This document shows positions 1-8,567 of a stretch of DNA of 64,000 nt, piece by piece. Location: NCBI GenBank assembly GCA_016929395.1, contig JAFGIX010000057.1:1-64000 (forward strand). The letters are read 5' to 3'. A program made the position numbers and the translations under genes. This DNA is from Candidatus Zymogenus saltonus. Its GTDB lineage: Bacteria > Desulfobacterota > Zymogenia > Zymogenales > Zymogenaceae. The notes under the pieces were generated by a model, which saw nothing but the letters and a program-made list of their open reading frames with translations, searched no databases and was not told where the DNA came from. Positions within the stretch are counted from its first letter, which is position 1. Each line of letters starts with the position of its first letter.

Positions 1-38
1 ATATATTATTAGAAGTATGTTCCCCAAAAAGAACTTCA

Positions 39-314
39 ATGAATAAATCCGATCTTGTAGAAATCCTCGCCAAAAAGTCCGAGCTGACTCTAAAAAAGTC
101 GGAGCGTATAGTCAATCACGTCTTCGATGAAATGACCAAGGCTTTGAAAGATGACGATAAGATCGAGATCAGGGGATTCGGAAGTTTTGTCGTAAAGAGA
201 TATAAGGCCTACAAGGGCAGGAATCCAAAGACGGGCAAGAGCATTGAAGTAAAGGAGAAAAAGCTGCCCTTCTTTAAGGTGGGAAGGGAGCTCAAAAGCA
301 GAGTCGACGGTTAA
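39..314 (+). CDS. HU/IHF-family DNA-binding protein
   Basis: Small basic nucleoid protein of 91 residues, the normal length for HU/IHF subunits, which act as dimers that bend DNA. Visible family features are the N-terminal helical dimerisation part (MNKSDLVEILAKKSEL), the conserved GFGSF turn near residues 46-50, and the arm segment GRNPKTG whose Pro intercalates in DNA, followed by the C-terminal helix VGRELKSRV. It starts at ATG 39 with only 38 bases of window upstream, so its promoter is not fully visible. It stands alone; the next 260 bases hold no gene. It could be an HU or an IHF-beta-like subunit; the sequence alone does not decide. Confidence 0.95.
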   Translation: MNKSDLVEILAKKSELTLKKSERIVNHVFDEMTKALKDDDKIEIRGFGSFVVKRYKAYKGRNPKTGKSIEVKEKKLPFFKVGRELKSRVDG

Positions 315-577
315 AATCAAATATCCAAAAAAGCCTGCCGATTACTTTTTTAACCACTCTCGGAAAATATCAGTCTAAAATGTAGTTCAAATATCCGTTA
401 CAAACATTGACATGTGGCAAGTTGTCAACTTCTCTCAGATACGACAATAAAGACATCCTAAAAGAGTCGGAAAAAACAACAACACCCCCGAACTAAATCC
501 CGCGATATTAGATATTAGCTTGATGCAGTGAATGATTTCCGAAGAGAGTCGGTTTATGTGGGCTTAAACGGGCCTTT
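315..577. other. gene-free spacer after HU
   Basis: No coding signal is visible between the HU stop and the acetyltransferase remnant. The one structured element is an inverted repeat, TTGACA (407-412) facing TTGTCAA (422-428). It resembles an operator overlapping a -35 box, but no convincing -10 box or downstream + strand gene accompanies it. No rho-independent terminator is evident after HU. Confidence 0.5.
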
Positions 578-1055
578 CTATACGCTCAACTTTTTCCCCA
601 TAGGCAAAAACCGCATCCCGTCCTCATCATTTTCCTCTCCAACCGCCTTAAATCCAACAGATTAATAGAAAGAGGTGGAGTTAGGCGGAGGAGCTTACAG
701 TAATAGTATCCAGGTAGGAACATTTCTTTAGGGATAAATCAATCCCATACCGTATAAGGCCCCTGCCGATACCGTTTCCCTGAAACTCGGAATCCACGAA
801 AAGGAGGGCGATATGGCTTCTGTTAATCATTGTCAGGGTCCCTTCAATTCGGCTCTTGGATTAGGAAACGACGGTGAACCTGTCTCTACTTTCCTCGGTC
901 AAAAATGAAGGTGTGAGCATGTTGGTGAACGCGTTTATCCCGTCTTTGGAGTAGGATGACGCAACGAATCTGTAAAATACGCGAAGTACTAAATCATGGA
1001 CATAGTCTTTTTCACCGATTTTAATCAGGCGGTAATGGAGTTTGTTATTTTTCAT
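578..1055 (-). pseudogene. GNAT N-acetyltransferase pseudogene
   Basis: Read on the minus strand, three pieces in order reconstruct one GNAT acetyltransferase of about 158 residues. The first (1055-864) begins MKNNKLHYRLIKIGEKDYV and ends RDRFTVVS. An in-frame TAA (861-863) sits where the family usually has a residue such as Glu. The same frame then continues with RIEGTLTMINRSHIALLFVD and the acetyl-CoA-binding stretch FQGNGIGRGL. Near position 690 the frame shifts by one base. The third piece carries NSTSFY, a second TAA in place of the usual charged residue, then SVGFKAVGEENDEDGMRFLP and a natural stop at 578-580. Two nonsense codons and one frameshift make a functional product unlikely. 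The order and spacing of GNAT motifs are intact, so the decay looks recent. The assignment rests on motif recognition. Confidence 0.85.
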
Positions 1056-1192
1056 TGCGCAAATTACGGAACGTTTCCTCCGATCATTTGATGAAGCGGA
1101 CTAAAGCGCTGGATGCCTTTTCGCTGCGGGAAACAAATCGACTGCAAATCCTTTATAAAAGTAAGTTAATCCGAGATATTTTTAGGGCGGGA

Positions 1193-2140
1193 TTAATGGT
1201 CTATGGTTAATATTTTAAAAAGGACCTTTTTAAAAAAGTCTGTAAATTCATCGGTTCCCAGGACCGATTTATGCATGTATTCCGCGCCGGTAGCCGTGAT
1301 CTTGTCTTTATCTCTCCTCTCGGAAGTCAAGATTATTATAGGGATACTATTTTTTTTTGCCGACTCAATTACGTCAAAGCCGTCCTTGCCCTCCATTATT
1401 AGATCTGACAGGATGAGGTCGGGCTTGCTTGGGCCTTCTATAATCGCGATCCCCTTTTCACCGGTGTCTACGACGTGGGTGACAAAAAGGTTCTTGAATA
1501 TTTTATCCACAACATCATTTATGATGTCCGCAAAAAACCTGTTGTCGTCTATGATAAGCATTTTTGTGCGCAGCAATGATATTGCGTTTTTTTCGTACAG
1601 CTGTACCAAAAGACGATAGATTGAGAGGTCATCGCTGTTGCTTCTATTCAGTATGTTCTTCACGAAGTCCTGAGGGCCTATGATCTCAAGGATCTTCCTC
1701 TCATTATCAGTCAGGTCCAATCCCTTTGTGTCGCCTGGTCTTATCTTGTAATAAAGGGGGAGCTTCGTTTCGAGTTGATGTGTCTCGTCCAAGTGTCGGG
1801 TTCCGTCCAGAATCAGCTCGTTGGTATCCATGTCTATATTCGGCTCTATATCCTTCGAGAAGTTTGCAAGCTCAAACATCTCGAAGGGGATATCTATCCA
1901 GCCCATCATCCTGAAAAAGGCCTTCTTCCCGAATATAACATCGCCGACGGAGGCGTAAATTATTTTACCGTCTTGAAAATAGAGGGAGCCCTTCTTTTGC
2001 GCCTCCGGCTTCAAAACTATCTGAACCTTTTTTCTTGTGTTTATCGTCTGGATCAGCCCTGGAAGGGAGAGCACGGAGAGTACGCCCTTCATGACGAGTT
2101 TTCTGTCTTTGTTTTCTTTGGCATCCATAGCATTCGACAT
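1193..2140 (-). CDS. DUF4388 (PATAN-like) plus receiver-domain protein
   Basis: Signalling protein of 315 residues. Residues about 18-90 (GVLSVLSLPGLIQTIN, then GSLYFQDGKIIYASVG) match the DUF4388/PATAN domain common in deltaproteobacterial and cyanobacterial regulators. Residues about 193-310 form a receiver domain with acidic pair D198/D199 (LIIDDN), phosphoacceptor D246 (LILSD), T272 and K291, so it should be phosphorylatable. The domain order, receiver last, is reversed from a classical response regulator, and no DNA-binding output domain is present. No histidine kinase lies nearby, so the partner is unknown. It is divergent from the RND exporter with a 175-base spacer. An output through protein-protein interaction is the likely mode. 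Confidence 0.85.
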   Translation of the reverse strand: MSNAMDAKENKDRKLVMKGVLSVLSLPGLIQTINTRKKVQIVLKPEAQKKGSLYFQDGKIIYASVGDVIFGKKAFFRMMGWIDIPFEMFELANFSKDIEPNIDMDTNELILDGTRHLDETHQLETKLPLYYKIRPGDTKGLDLTDNERKILEIIGPQDFVKNILNRSNSDDLSIYRLLVQLYEKNAISLLRTKMLIIDDNRFFADIINDVVDKIFKNLFVTHVVDTGEKGIAIIEGPSKPDLILSDLIMEGKDGFDVIESAKKNSIPIIILTSERRDKDKITATGAEYMHKSVLGTDEFTDFFKKVLFKILTIDH

Positions 2141-2205
2141 CCGTATTTAAGTAAAGTAAATTTATCACATTTCGGTCTAAAAAGCAAATTTTCAATCATA
2201 TTCCA

Positions 2206-2255
2206 TTGACAGTCCGGGGGAAATATTGTATTTATACCAAACTGTATAAGGTATA
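2206..2255 (+). promoter_or_regulatory. candidate promoter and palindromic operator before RND gene
   Basis: In the divergent spacer, TTGACA (2206-2211) is followed after 17 bases by TATTTA (2229-2234). A perfect inverted repeat TATACC (2233-2238) / GGTATA (2250-2255) with an 11-base centre lies just downstream, where a repressor could block initiation. Transcription would run toward the RND exporter. This is sequence inference only. Confidence 0.45.
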
Positions 2256-2315
2256 TAGAGATTTGAAAGACAGCCAAACAGGTTATAGTAGATCAAGGAT
2301 CCGATTCAATAAACA

Positions 2316-4619
2316 ATGAACAGAGTAACAGATTTCATTATTAAAATGAGAATCCCGATTCTCATTTTTGTCTTTATTGTCACTGTCTTTTTCGCCTTTC
2401 AGTTGAAAGATCTCAGGATAGACAACTCGGTCGAGGGTTTCGTGGTAGATGACGATCCGGACAAAATCTACTTTGAGAAATTCAGGGAGACCTTTGGGAG
2501 CGACGAGTTGATAATCATCGGCTTCGAGGTGGAAAGCGTTTTCGATTCGGAATTTCTCTCCTTGATTGACAAAATAACAAGAAAACTCGAAAAGTATAAA
2601 TATATTGATGAGGTCATAAGCCTCACCAATGTCAAGGAGATTCGCGGCTCCGAAGGCCTCTTGGAGGTGAACGATTTGATAAATCACGTCCCCACTTCCG
2701 AAGAGGAGATGAAGCGCCTGATGGATGCGGTTTATGAAAATCCCCTCCACCTCAACTACCTTATCGATGAAAAAGAGCGAGTGACGGCAATATACGCTAT
2801 ACTTCCGGAGAAAAAAATTGAGGAGCGCCTCAAGGAAAAGATGGTGGAGGACGTAAGAGAGATGCTTAACGAGGTTGTGCCCGATAACATCGACTTTTAC
2901 GTGGCCGGCACGCCACCCATCAAGAGGGATATGGGAAGCTTCCTGAAGAGGGACCAGATGGTCTTTACGCCCTTGACCTTTTTCCTCATGGCCCTGATAC
3001 TCTATTTAGCCTACAGAAGCGTTAAGTGTACGGTACTGCCCCTGTTTATGGTAATTATAGTCCTTACGTGGGCTCTGGGATTCATCGCGATAACGGGAAG
3101 GCCCATAACCGTGGTCCTTTCCATGCTGCAGCCCCTTTTGATCGTCATGACCGTGGCCCATTCCATCCATCTCCTGTCGCATTACAACGAGAACAACCTG
3201 ATGATAGAGGATAAATTTAAATCCCTCAGGACCACCCTGACTCACATGCTGCTTCCCTGTTCCCTGACGACAATAACTACGGCCTTCGGTTTTTCTTCCC
3301 TCGGCATCAGTAAAATCCCGCCGATCAAGGATTTCGGATTCTTTACCGCTATAGGGGTCGTCTTCGCATTCGCAATAGTCCTCACCGTCGTACCGATAAT
3401 CCTCTTCTACATCAAAGCGCCGAAGGTCAAGGTTGTCGATAAAAAGACGGCGGGGTTGACGGAAAGGGTTCTCAAAGGCCTTTTACTTTTCGTGATGAAG
3501 AGGAAAGTCCATGTTGTATTGACGTGTATCTTGATAACGGCCTTTTCGATTTTTGGGATCTTTAAAATAGAGATAGAAACCGATTTCATAAAGTACTTCA
3601 AGAAGGACAGCGATATTTATGTATCCACGTTCTTCATACAGGAGCACCTCACCGGGACGAGCTCCCTTAACGTCGTAATCGAGGGGAACGAGGAGGGAGT
3701 GATAAAGGAGCCCCGTGTGCTGTATCAGATGGAGAAGCTCCAGAAATACCTCGAATCGAAGCCTCAGGTAAGAAAGACGATATCGATCCTGGACTTCCTG
3801 AAGGATATGAACAAGGCTATGCACGACGGGGATCCGAAATATTACACAATCCCGGAGACGAGAAACCTCGTCGCCCAATACCTCCTCCTTTACTCCATGA
3901 GCGGCGATCCGGACGATTTCGATCGATTCGTCGATTTCACCTATGAGAAGGGAACGGTGACCACAAGGCTCATTCACATGAGCTCCCAGGAGTTGAGGAA
4001 GTTTATCAATGAAACAAAAGATTACTGCGAAAACAACTTCACGGACGACCTCACGGTGAGGGTCACAGGGGATACCGTCCTCTACAACAACATGGACAGG
4101 TCAATGGTCGACGGTCAAATAAAGAGCATACTATTGGCCCTTTTTACGATCTTTTTGGTTATGTCTTTGGTGTTTAGGTCGTTCTACCTCGGGTCGTTGA
4201 GCATGATACCGAACCTGATCCCCATATTTTTAACACTGGGTCTTATGGGCTGGATGGGTATCCATCTCAACACGTCAACCATTATGATAGGGAGCGTCGC
4301 CATAGGAATAGCCGTTGACGACACTATACACTTCATGACACGATACTTCAGGGAGATAAGAGAGGGAAGAGACGTCGAGAGCGCCATCAAAAACACGTTG
4401 ATGAACACGGGCAAGCCGATAATATTTACGACCATGGTTGTGGGCAGCGGTTTTTTCGTTCTCCTGTTCGCAAGCTTCGTACCGGTCAAGTGGTTCGGAT
4501 CACTGACAGCGTTTACCATGTTCAGCGCCCTTATAGGAGACCTGATCGTGCTTCCGGTAATCCTTCTGATTGCCCGACCAAAGTTTCGGGGCTGGGGAAG
4601 TTTTATGCTTGATAAGTAA
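2316..4619 (+). CDS. RND superfamily exporter (MMPL-like)
   Basis: Inner-membrane protein of 767 residues with the duplicated RND/MMPL layout of the COG1033 group. There is an N-terminal membrane segment (about 11-28), a large extracytoplasmic loop (about 30-205), and a bundle of membrane helices containing MLQPLLIVMTVAHSIHLL. A second loop follows, and a second bundle contains GSVAIGIAVDDTIHFMTRY, whose paired Asp is typical of proton-coupled RND proteins. The C terminus is short and cytoplasmic. Family members export lipids, hydrophobic compounds or unknown substrates. No membrane-fusion protein or outer-membrane channel gene is adjacent, which fits the stand-alone MMPL-type group rather than AcrB-type tripartite pumps. 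The substrate cannot be read from the sequence. Confidence 0.85.
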   Translation: MNRVTDFIIKMRIPILIFVFIVTVFFAFQLKDLRIDNSVEGFVVDDDPDKIYFEKFRETFGSDELIIIGFEVESVFDSEFLSLIDKITRKLEKYKYIDEVISLTNVKEIRGSEGLLEVNDLINHVPTSEEEMKRLMDAVYENPLHLNYLIDEKERVTAIYAILPEKKIEERLKEKMVEDVREMLNEVVPDNIDFYVAGTPPIKRDMGSFLKRDQMVFTPLTFFLMALILYLAYRSVKCTVLPLFMVIIVLTWALGFIAITGRPITVVLSMLQPLLIVMTVAHSIHLLSHYNENNLMIEDKFKSLRTTLTHMLLPCSLTTITTAFGFSSLGISKIPPIKDFGFFTAIGVVFAFAIVLTVVPIILFYIKAPKVKVVDKKTAGLTERVLKGLLLFVMKRKVHVVLTCILITAFSIFGIFKIEIETDFIKYFKKDSDIYVSTFFIQEHLTGTSSLNVVIEGNEEGVIKEPRVLYQMEKLQKYLESKPQVRKTISILDFLKDMNKAMHDGDPKYYTIPETRNLVAQYLLLYSMSGDPDDFDRFVDFTYEKGTVTTRLIHMSSQELRKFINETKDYCENNFTDDLTVRVTGDTVLYNNMDRSMVDGQIKSILLALFTIFLVMSLVFRSFYLGSLSMIPNLIPIFLTLGLMGWMGIHLNTSTIMIGSVAIGIAVDDTIHFMTRYFREIREGRDVESAIKNTLMNTGKPIIFTTMVVGSGFFVLLFASFVPVKWFGSLTAFTMFSALIGDLIVLPVILLIARPKFRGWGSFMLDK

Positions 4620-4680
4620 ACTCATTATGCTATAATATTGATGAATCTGACGGATCAGATCTTTTTCATGTTTTATTTGG

Positions 4681-5061
4681 GTGTCGTCATTGGGAAACGA
4701 AGTGAAAAAGAAGATATTTCTGCCGCAGGAGAAACTTGAAGCCTGGGTAAAAGATGGAAGGGTATCTTTTTCGGATAATGTTATCACCACCCTTACCGGC
4801 AACAGACTGAAATACAAGCTTGTCCCTGCGTACAAGTTTATCAAGCTGACATCGGGGGATGTGGACGAGCCGAAGCTATTAGGCTCCGTAAAGACCAAGG
4901 ACGACATCAAGCACCTGAAACCGGACATCTTTTTGGATTCCATCATTATAGGGGACATAGCCTACGAGGTGGAGATGGGATACATAGGCAATCTGAAGAT
5001 AGATGACGAGGAGATGGACGATATAAAACTCTTAAGTAAATATATCCTTGAAAATTTTTGA
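4681..5061 (+). CDS. conserved-looking hypothetical protein upstream of miaB
   Basis: I do not recognise this 126-residue product. It starts at GTG 4681 (SSLGNEVKKKIFLP) without a clear ribosome-binding site and ends 9 bases before miaB. It has no signal peptide or membrane segment. The composition is charged, with a basic N-terminal third and an acidic C-terminal tail (IDDEEMDDIKLLSKYI). The even codon use and tight spacing to miaB support a real gene. Cotranscription with miaB is likely; a function in tRNA modification would be speculation. Confidence 0.65.
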   Translation: MSSLGNEVKKKIFLPQEKLEAWVKDGRVSFSDNVITTLTGNRLKYKLVPAYKFIKLTSGDVDEPKLLGSVKTKDDIKHLKPDIFLDSIIIGDIAYEVEMGYIGNLKIDDEEMDDIKLLSKYILENF

Positions 5062-5070
5062 ATAGATCAA

Positions 5071-6435
5071 ATGTCTGCCGACGATCTACATAAATGGGGG
5101 AAAACCGAAAGGGGGCCAAGGAGCGTTTATTTCAGGACGTTCGGGTGTCAAATGAACGTTCACGACAGCGAGCGGATGAGGGGGCTTCTCTCCCGGGACG
5201 GCATTACTGCGGTTGACTCCCCGCATGACGCCGACATCATCATTATCAACACGTGCAGCGTCAGGGAAAAGCCGGAGGAGAAGACTTACAGCGAGATCGG
5301 GAGGTACAGGAGACTCAAGGAGAAAAAGGAGGGTCTTGTAATCGGGGTGACCGGCTGCGTTGCCCAGCAGAAGGGGGAAGAGATCGTAAGGCGCTTTCCC
5401 TACGTGGATCTCGTTTTGGGCACCAAAAACGTCGGGGCGATATCCAATATCATATCGGAGATCGTATCCGGGAAAAAGCCGATAGTGAAGACCGAATTTC
5501 ACGACAACAATTGTATTGAGCCATTTGAGCCGTTCCCCAGAGACCCCGATAATTACACGGCCTTTGTCACGGTCATCCAGGGATGCAATAACTTTTGCTC
5601 CTACTGCATCGTCCCCTATGTCAGGGGAAGGGAGATGTCGAGGCCGTCAACCGACATCACAGACGAGATAAAATCCCTGATAGATACAGGTATTGTAGAG
5701 ATAACGCTCCTGGGCCAGAACGTGAACTCCTATAGCGACCCTAAAAACGGCCTCCGATTTCCGGAGCTTATAAGAAAAATTTCCAAGATCGACGGCATCT
5801 ACAGGATCAGGTTTGTGACGTCGCACCCAAAGGATATGTCCGACGATCTTATCTCCTGTTTCAAGGAGATCGAGACGCTCTCGTCCCATATTCATCTTCC
5901 GGTTCAGTCCGGATCGAACAAGATAATCAAAATGATGAACAGGGGATACACGGTCGAGGACTATATCGATAAAATCGAGAGGCTAAGATCGGTCAGGAGC
6001 GACCTTGCCGTCACCACCGATATAATCGTCGGCTTTCCGGGCGAGGATGTTTCCGACTTTGAAGGGACGTTATCGGTGATGGAGAAGGTCGAGTTCGACA
6101 ATGCATTTTCCTTCAAATACTCCGAGAGGCCGGGAACGGCCGCCGCAAGGCTCGAGGACGACGTCAGTCCAAACGAAAAATCCAGGAGGCTTGAAGTAGT
6201 ACAGGATCTTCAGAAAAGGCTCACCATGAAATCCAATTTAAAAAATATAGATTCCATATACGACGTTTTGGCAACGGGCCTGAGCATCAAAGACCCCGAA
6301 GAGATAACAGGAAGATCAGACCAGAACAAAATAGTCAACTTCAAGGGAACGGAAAGCGCAATCGGCTCTGTTGTTCCTGTGAAAATAAAAAAGGCTTTCA
6401 ATAACTCCCTCTGGGGGGAGGTTATTCAGCCATAA
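5071..6435 (+). CDS. miaB: tRNA-2-methylthio-N6-dimethylallyladenosine synthase MiaB
   Basis: Radical SAM methylthiotransferase of 454 residues that adds the methylthio group to i6A37 of tRNAs reading UNN codons. The N-terminal UPF0004 domain contains the MiaB hallmark FGCQMN, with auxiliary-cluster cysteines C26, C62 and C96. The radical SAM motif is C172-x3-C176-x2-C179 (GCNNFCSYC). The C-terminal part, after about residue 385, fits a TRAM domain. GCQMN separates MiaB from MtaB and RimO, and an MtaB paralogue is encoded at 17.4-18.7 kb. The gene is followed 20 bases later by the bifunctional nuclease gene. Confidence 0.95.
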   Translation: MSADDLHKWGKTERGPRSVYFRTFGCQMNVHDSERMRGLLSRDGITAVDSPHDADIIIINTCSVREKPEEKTYSEIGRYRRLKEKKEGLVIGVTGCVAQQKGEEIVRRFPYVDLVLGTKNVGAISNIISEIVSGKKPIVKTEFHDNNCIEPFEPFPRDPDNYTAFVTVIQGCNNFCSYCIVPYVRGREMSRPSTDITDEIKSLIDTGIVEITLLGQNVNSYSDPKNGLRFPELIRKISKIDGIYRIRFVTSHPKDMSDDLISCFKEIETLSSHIHLPVQSGSNKIIKMMNRGYTVEDYIDKIERLRSVRSDLAVTTDIIVGFPGEDVSDFEGTLSVMEKVEFDNAFSFKYSERPGTAAARLEDDVSPNEKSRRLEVVQDLQKRLTMKSNLKNIDSIYDVLATGLSIKDPEEITGRSDQNKIVNFKGTESAIGSVVPVKIKKAFNNSLWGEVIQP

Positions 6436-6455
6436 TCCTTTTATTGGAGAAAAAA

Positions 6456-6956
6456 ATGGCAAAAGAAATGAAGATAAGCGGTCTGGCAATCGATCCCGTA
6501 TCCAGCGTTCCTATTGTCATACTCAAAGACAAAGAGGAAAAAAGCACGGTCCCGATATGGATTGGGCTATTGGAAGCAAGCGCCATTGCAACCGTTCTTG
6601 AAGATATCAAGTTTTCACGTCCCATGACCCACGACCTTTTTAAGAACGTTATGAATACACTGGACGTCAAGATAGAAAAGATCGTGGTAAACGACCTCAA
6701 AGACAACACCTACTACGCGAAGATATATCTATCCTCCGGGGGTAAGGGCTTTGAGATAGACTCAAGGCCGAGCGACGCCATAGCGATAGCGCTGAGGACC
6801 GAAGCGAAGATATTCATGGAGGAATCGGTAATAGAGAAATCGAGGAAGATCGACCTCACAAGGCCGGAAGACCTTCACAGCGAAGAGGCGAAGAAGAAAT
6901 GGGCGGAGATACTCGACAATCTCGATCCCGATGACTTCGGCAAGTACAAGATGTGA
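6456..6956 (+). CDS. bifunctional nuclease family protein (DUF151)
   Basis: Cytoplasmic protein of 166 residues with the BFN/DUF151 fold. The conserved core reads VPIWIGLLEASAIA, then LSSGGKGFEIDSRPSDAIAI, which carries the family signature SRPSDAIA. A C-terminal extension resembling a UVR-type helical hairpin (EEAKKKWAEILDNLDPDDFG) follows. Homologues have been reported as nucleases acting on DNA and RNA; here that is by family only. I prefer ATG 6456 because GGAG (6446-6449) lies 6 bases upstream; an in-frame TTG at 6444 has no such site. It shares its strand and close spacing with miaB. Confidence 0.88.
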   Translation: MAKEMKISGLAIDPVSSVPIVILKDKEEKSTVPIWIGLLEASAIATVLEDIKFSRPMTHDLFKNVMNTLDVKIEKIVVNDLKDNTYYAKIYLSSGGKGFEIDSRPSDAIAIALRTEAKIFMEESVIEKSRKIDLTRPEDLHSEEAKKKWAEILDNLDPDDFGKYKM

Positions 6957-7517
6957 TTTGGCCCTGGGGGATTGAGGTGGGGCAGGGAGTTGCAATAACA
7001 GCGGGTGGGAGTAGGGGGTAATAAAGGCGGGGGTGGGTGGATTTTATTATAAGGCGTCGGGAATCACAGGGACGGAGAAGATGATGGGGGAAAGAGGTGA
7101 CGGGGTTGGCTTAAGTGATGGGAATGTTGGGGTGCATAGGGTGAAGGGGGCGGTGCAAGTGGTGGGGATTATGGGGTGCAGGGGATGAAAGGGACGGTGT
7201 AAGTGATTGAGATGGTGGGGTGACGGGAATGGCGGAGGTGGTGTGAATAATGGGGGGGGGGAGGGGTGGGGTAATGGAAATGGCGGGGGGGGTGGAGATA
7301 ACAGGGAGGCAGGGACAGGAATGGTGAGGAGTGGATGGGGGTGATTGGCTTTCATTGGGGAGTTGAGCGTAAGGATTTCCAGAATTCTTAACCCTGAACA
7401 TTTTGGGGCGGATATTTGCCGCCGGTCCTTAAAGGACGGTGAAAATTTTCAAATATCTTGATATAAAAACTTAGAGACATTTTTAAAGTACTTTTTTTCT
7501 ATTTCGTACAAAAAAGC
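6957..7517 (+). repeat. G-rich spacer with degenerate ~43-bp tandem repeat
   Basis: No gene is visible in this 560-base gap. From about 7086 to 7290 the + strand is strongly G-rich and C-poor and falls into degenerate units starting at about 7086, 7129, 7173, 7217 and 7252. Units 2 and 3 (44 bases each, beginning GGGGTGCA) are clearly related to each other. Later units are shorter and end in a run of nine or more G. Many GGG tracts give G-quadruplex potential on the mRNA-like strand downstream of the nuclease stop. At 7440-7451 there is a perfect palindrome, TGAAAATTTTCA, upstream of the next gene. Confidence 0.7.
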
Positions 7518-8567
7518 GTGTCAAAAAAGAGATACCTCTGGATCGCAGTTATAGCATACGCGATCCTTATTTTTATAGGCTCGTCAATTCCGGGAAGCCG
7601 GATAAAGGCCGGCCCTCCCGGCTTTGACAAGCTGATACACCTGTTCGAGTATCTCATTCTATCCGCGCTCCTGTTTGCCGCCCTCGCATCGGGGCGTGAA
7701 AGAGGCAGCTTTAAAAACTACCTTCTCCTCTCTTTCCTGCTCGCCTCACTCTACGGCGTATCGGACGAGATTCATCAGCTTTTCGTCAAAGGGAGGTTCT
7801 TCGAGCCGCTTGATATCTTTATGGATTCGGTCGGCTCCCTTGTTGGCTCATACTGGGGTTTCAAGGTTTCGACGAGAAAGAAAGACCCATGGGACATGGA
7901 CTACCTGAAGGCGAAACAGGTTCAGGAGGAGCTTAAAAAGAAGCTCGTTCTCGAGGGGGACTTAAAAAAGGTCAAGCTTGTCGCCGGGGCGGACGTATCG
8001 TTTGATACCAAATCGAAGAAAGGAAAAGACCAGATATTCGCCGCGGTAGTCGTTATGGACATAGATACATTCGAGGTCGTCGATTCCGCCCACCATTCCA
8101 TGAAGATAGATTTTCCATACATTCCGGGCCTCCTCTCTTTCAGGGAGGGGCCGGCCATAGTCAGGGCCTTCGAGAAGCTGAAGATCCTACCCCAGGCCGT
8201 AATATTCGACGGACAGGGGATCGCACACCAGAGGAGATTCGGCCTCGCATCCCACATGGGGGTGGTCTTGGGCATTCCCTCGGTCGGCTGCGCAAAGACA
8301 AGGCTCGTTGGCAAATACGGCGAGGTCGGCCTTAAGAAGGGGAGCAAGACGCAACTCACCCAAGACGGCGAACTTTTGGGTTACGTGGTAAGGACGAAGA
8401 GAGGCGTAAAGCCACTCTTCGTCTCACCGGGAAACCTCATAAGCCGCGAGGGAGCTGTGGATCTGGTCCTCTCCTCCGTGGGGAAGTACAGGCTCCCGGA
8501 GCCGATAAGGGCGGCCCACAACCTTGCAAACAGGTTGAGGAGAGAGTTCAAGGAGGGCGAAAAATGA
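7518..8567 (+). CDS. VanZ-like membrane domain fused to endonuclease V
   Basis: Protein of 349 residues with two parts. Residues about 5-115 form a VanZ-like membrane domain: GSSIPG, FDKLIHLFEYLILSALLF, and DEIHQLFVKGRFFEPLDI followed by FMDSVGS. Residues about 126-349 are a complete endonuclease V, which nicks DNA near deoxyinosine. It has VAGADVS (D159), YIPGLLSFREGP (Y201, E210), DGQGIAHQRRFG (D231), GCAKTRL (K260) and AAHNLANRL (H334), matching the catalytic positions known in the family. Endonuclease V is normally a soluble stand-alone protein, so this would tether a repair nuclease to the inner membrane. The start is GTG 7518 with no strong ribosome-binding site. An internal ATG before MDYLKAKQVQ could yield a free nuclease. 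It overlaps the next gene by 4 bases (ATGA). Confidence 0.9.
   Translation: MSKKRYLWIAVIAYAILIFIGSSIPGSRIKAGPPGFDKLIHLFEYLILSALLFAALASGRERGSFKNYLLLSFLLASLYGVSDEIHQLFVKGRFFEPLDIFMDSVGSLVGSYWGFKVSTRKKDPWDMDYLKAKQVQEELKKKLVLEGDLKKVKLVAGADVSFDTKSKKGKDQIFAAVVVMDIDTFEVVDSAHHSMKIDFPYIPGLLSFREGPAIVRAFEKLKILPQAVIFDGQGIAHQRRFGLASHMGVVLGIPSVGCAKTRLVGKYGEVGLKKGSKTQLTQDGELLGYVVRTKRGVKPLFVSPGNLISREGAVDLVLSSVGKYRLPEPIRAAHNLANRLRREFKEGEK

Noticed and set aside
407-428. TTGACA/TGTCAA inverted repeat as a promoter
   Set aside because: No -10 box at proper spacing and no intact gene downstream; kept only as a note in the spacer entry.
7047-7401. Pro/Ser-rich minus-strand open frames across the G-rich spacer
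   Set aside because: They follow from the base skew of the tandem repeat (C-rich codons); no start site, domain or codon pattern supports a protein.
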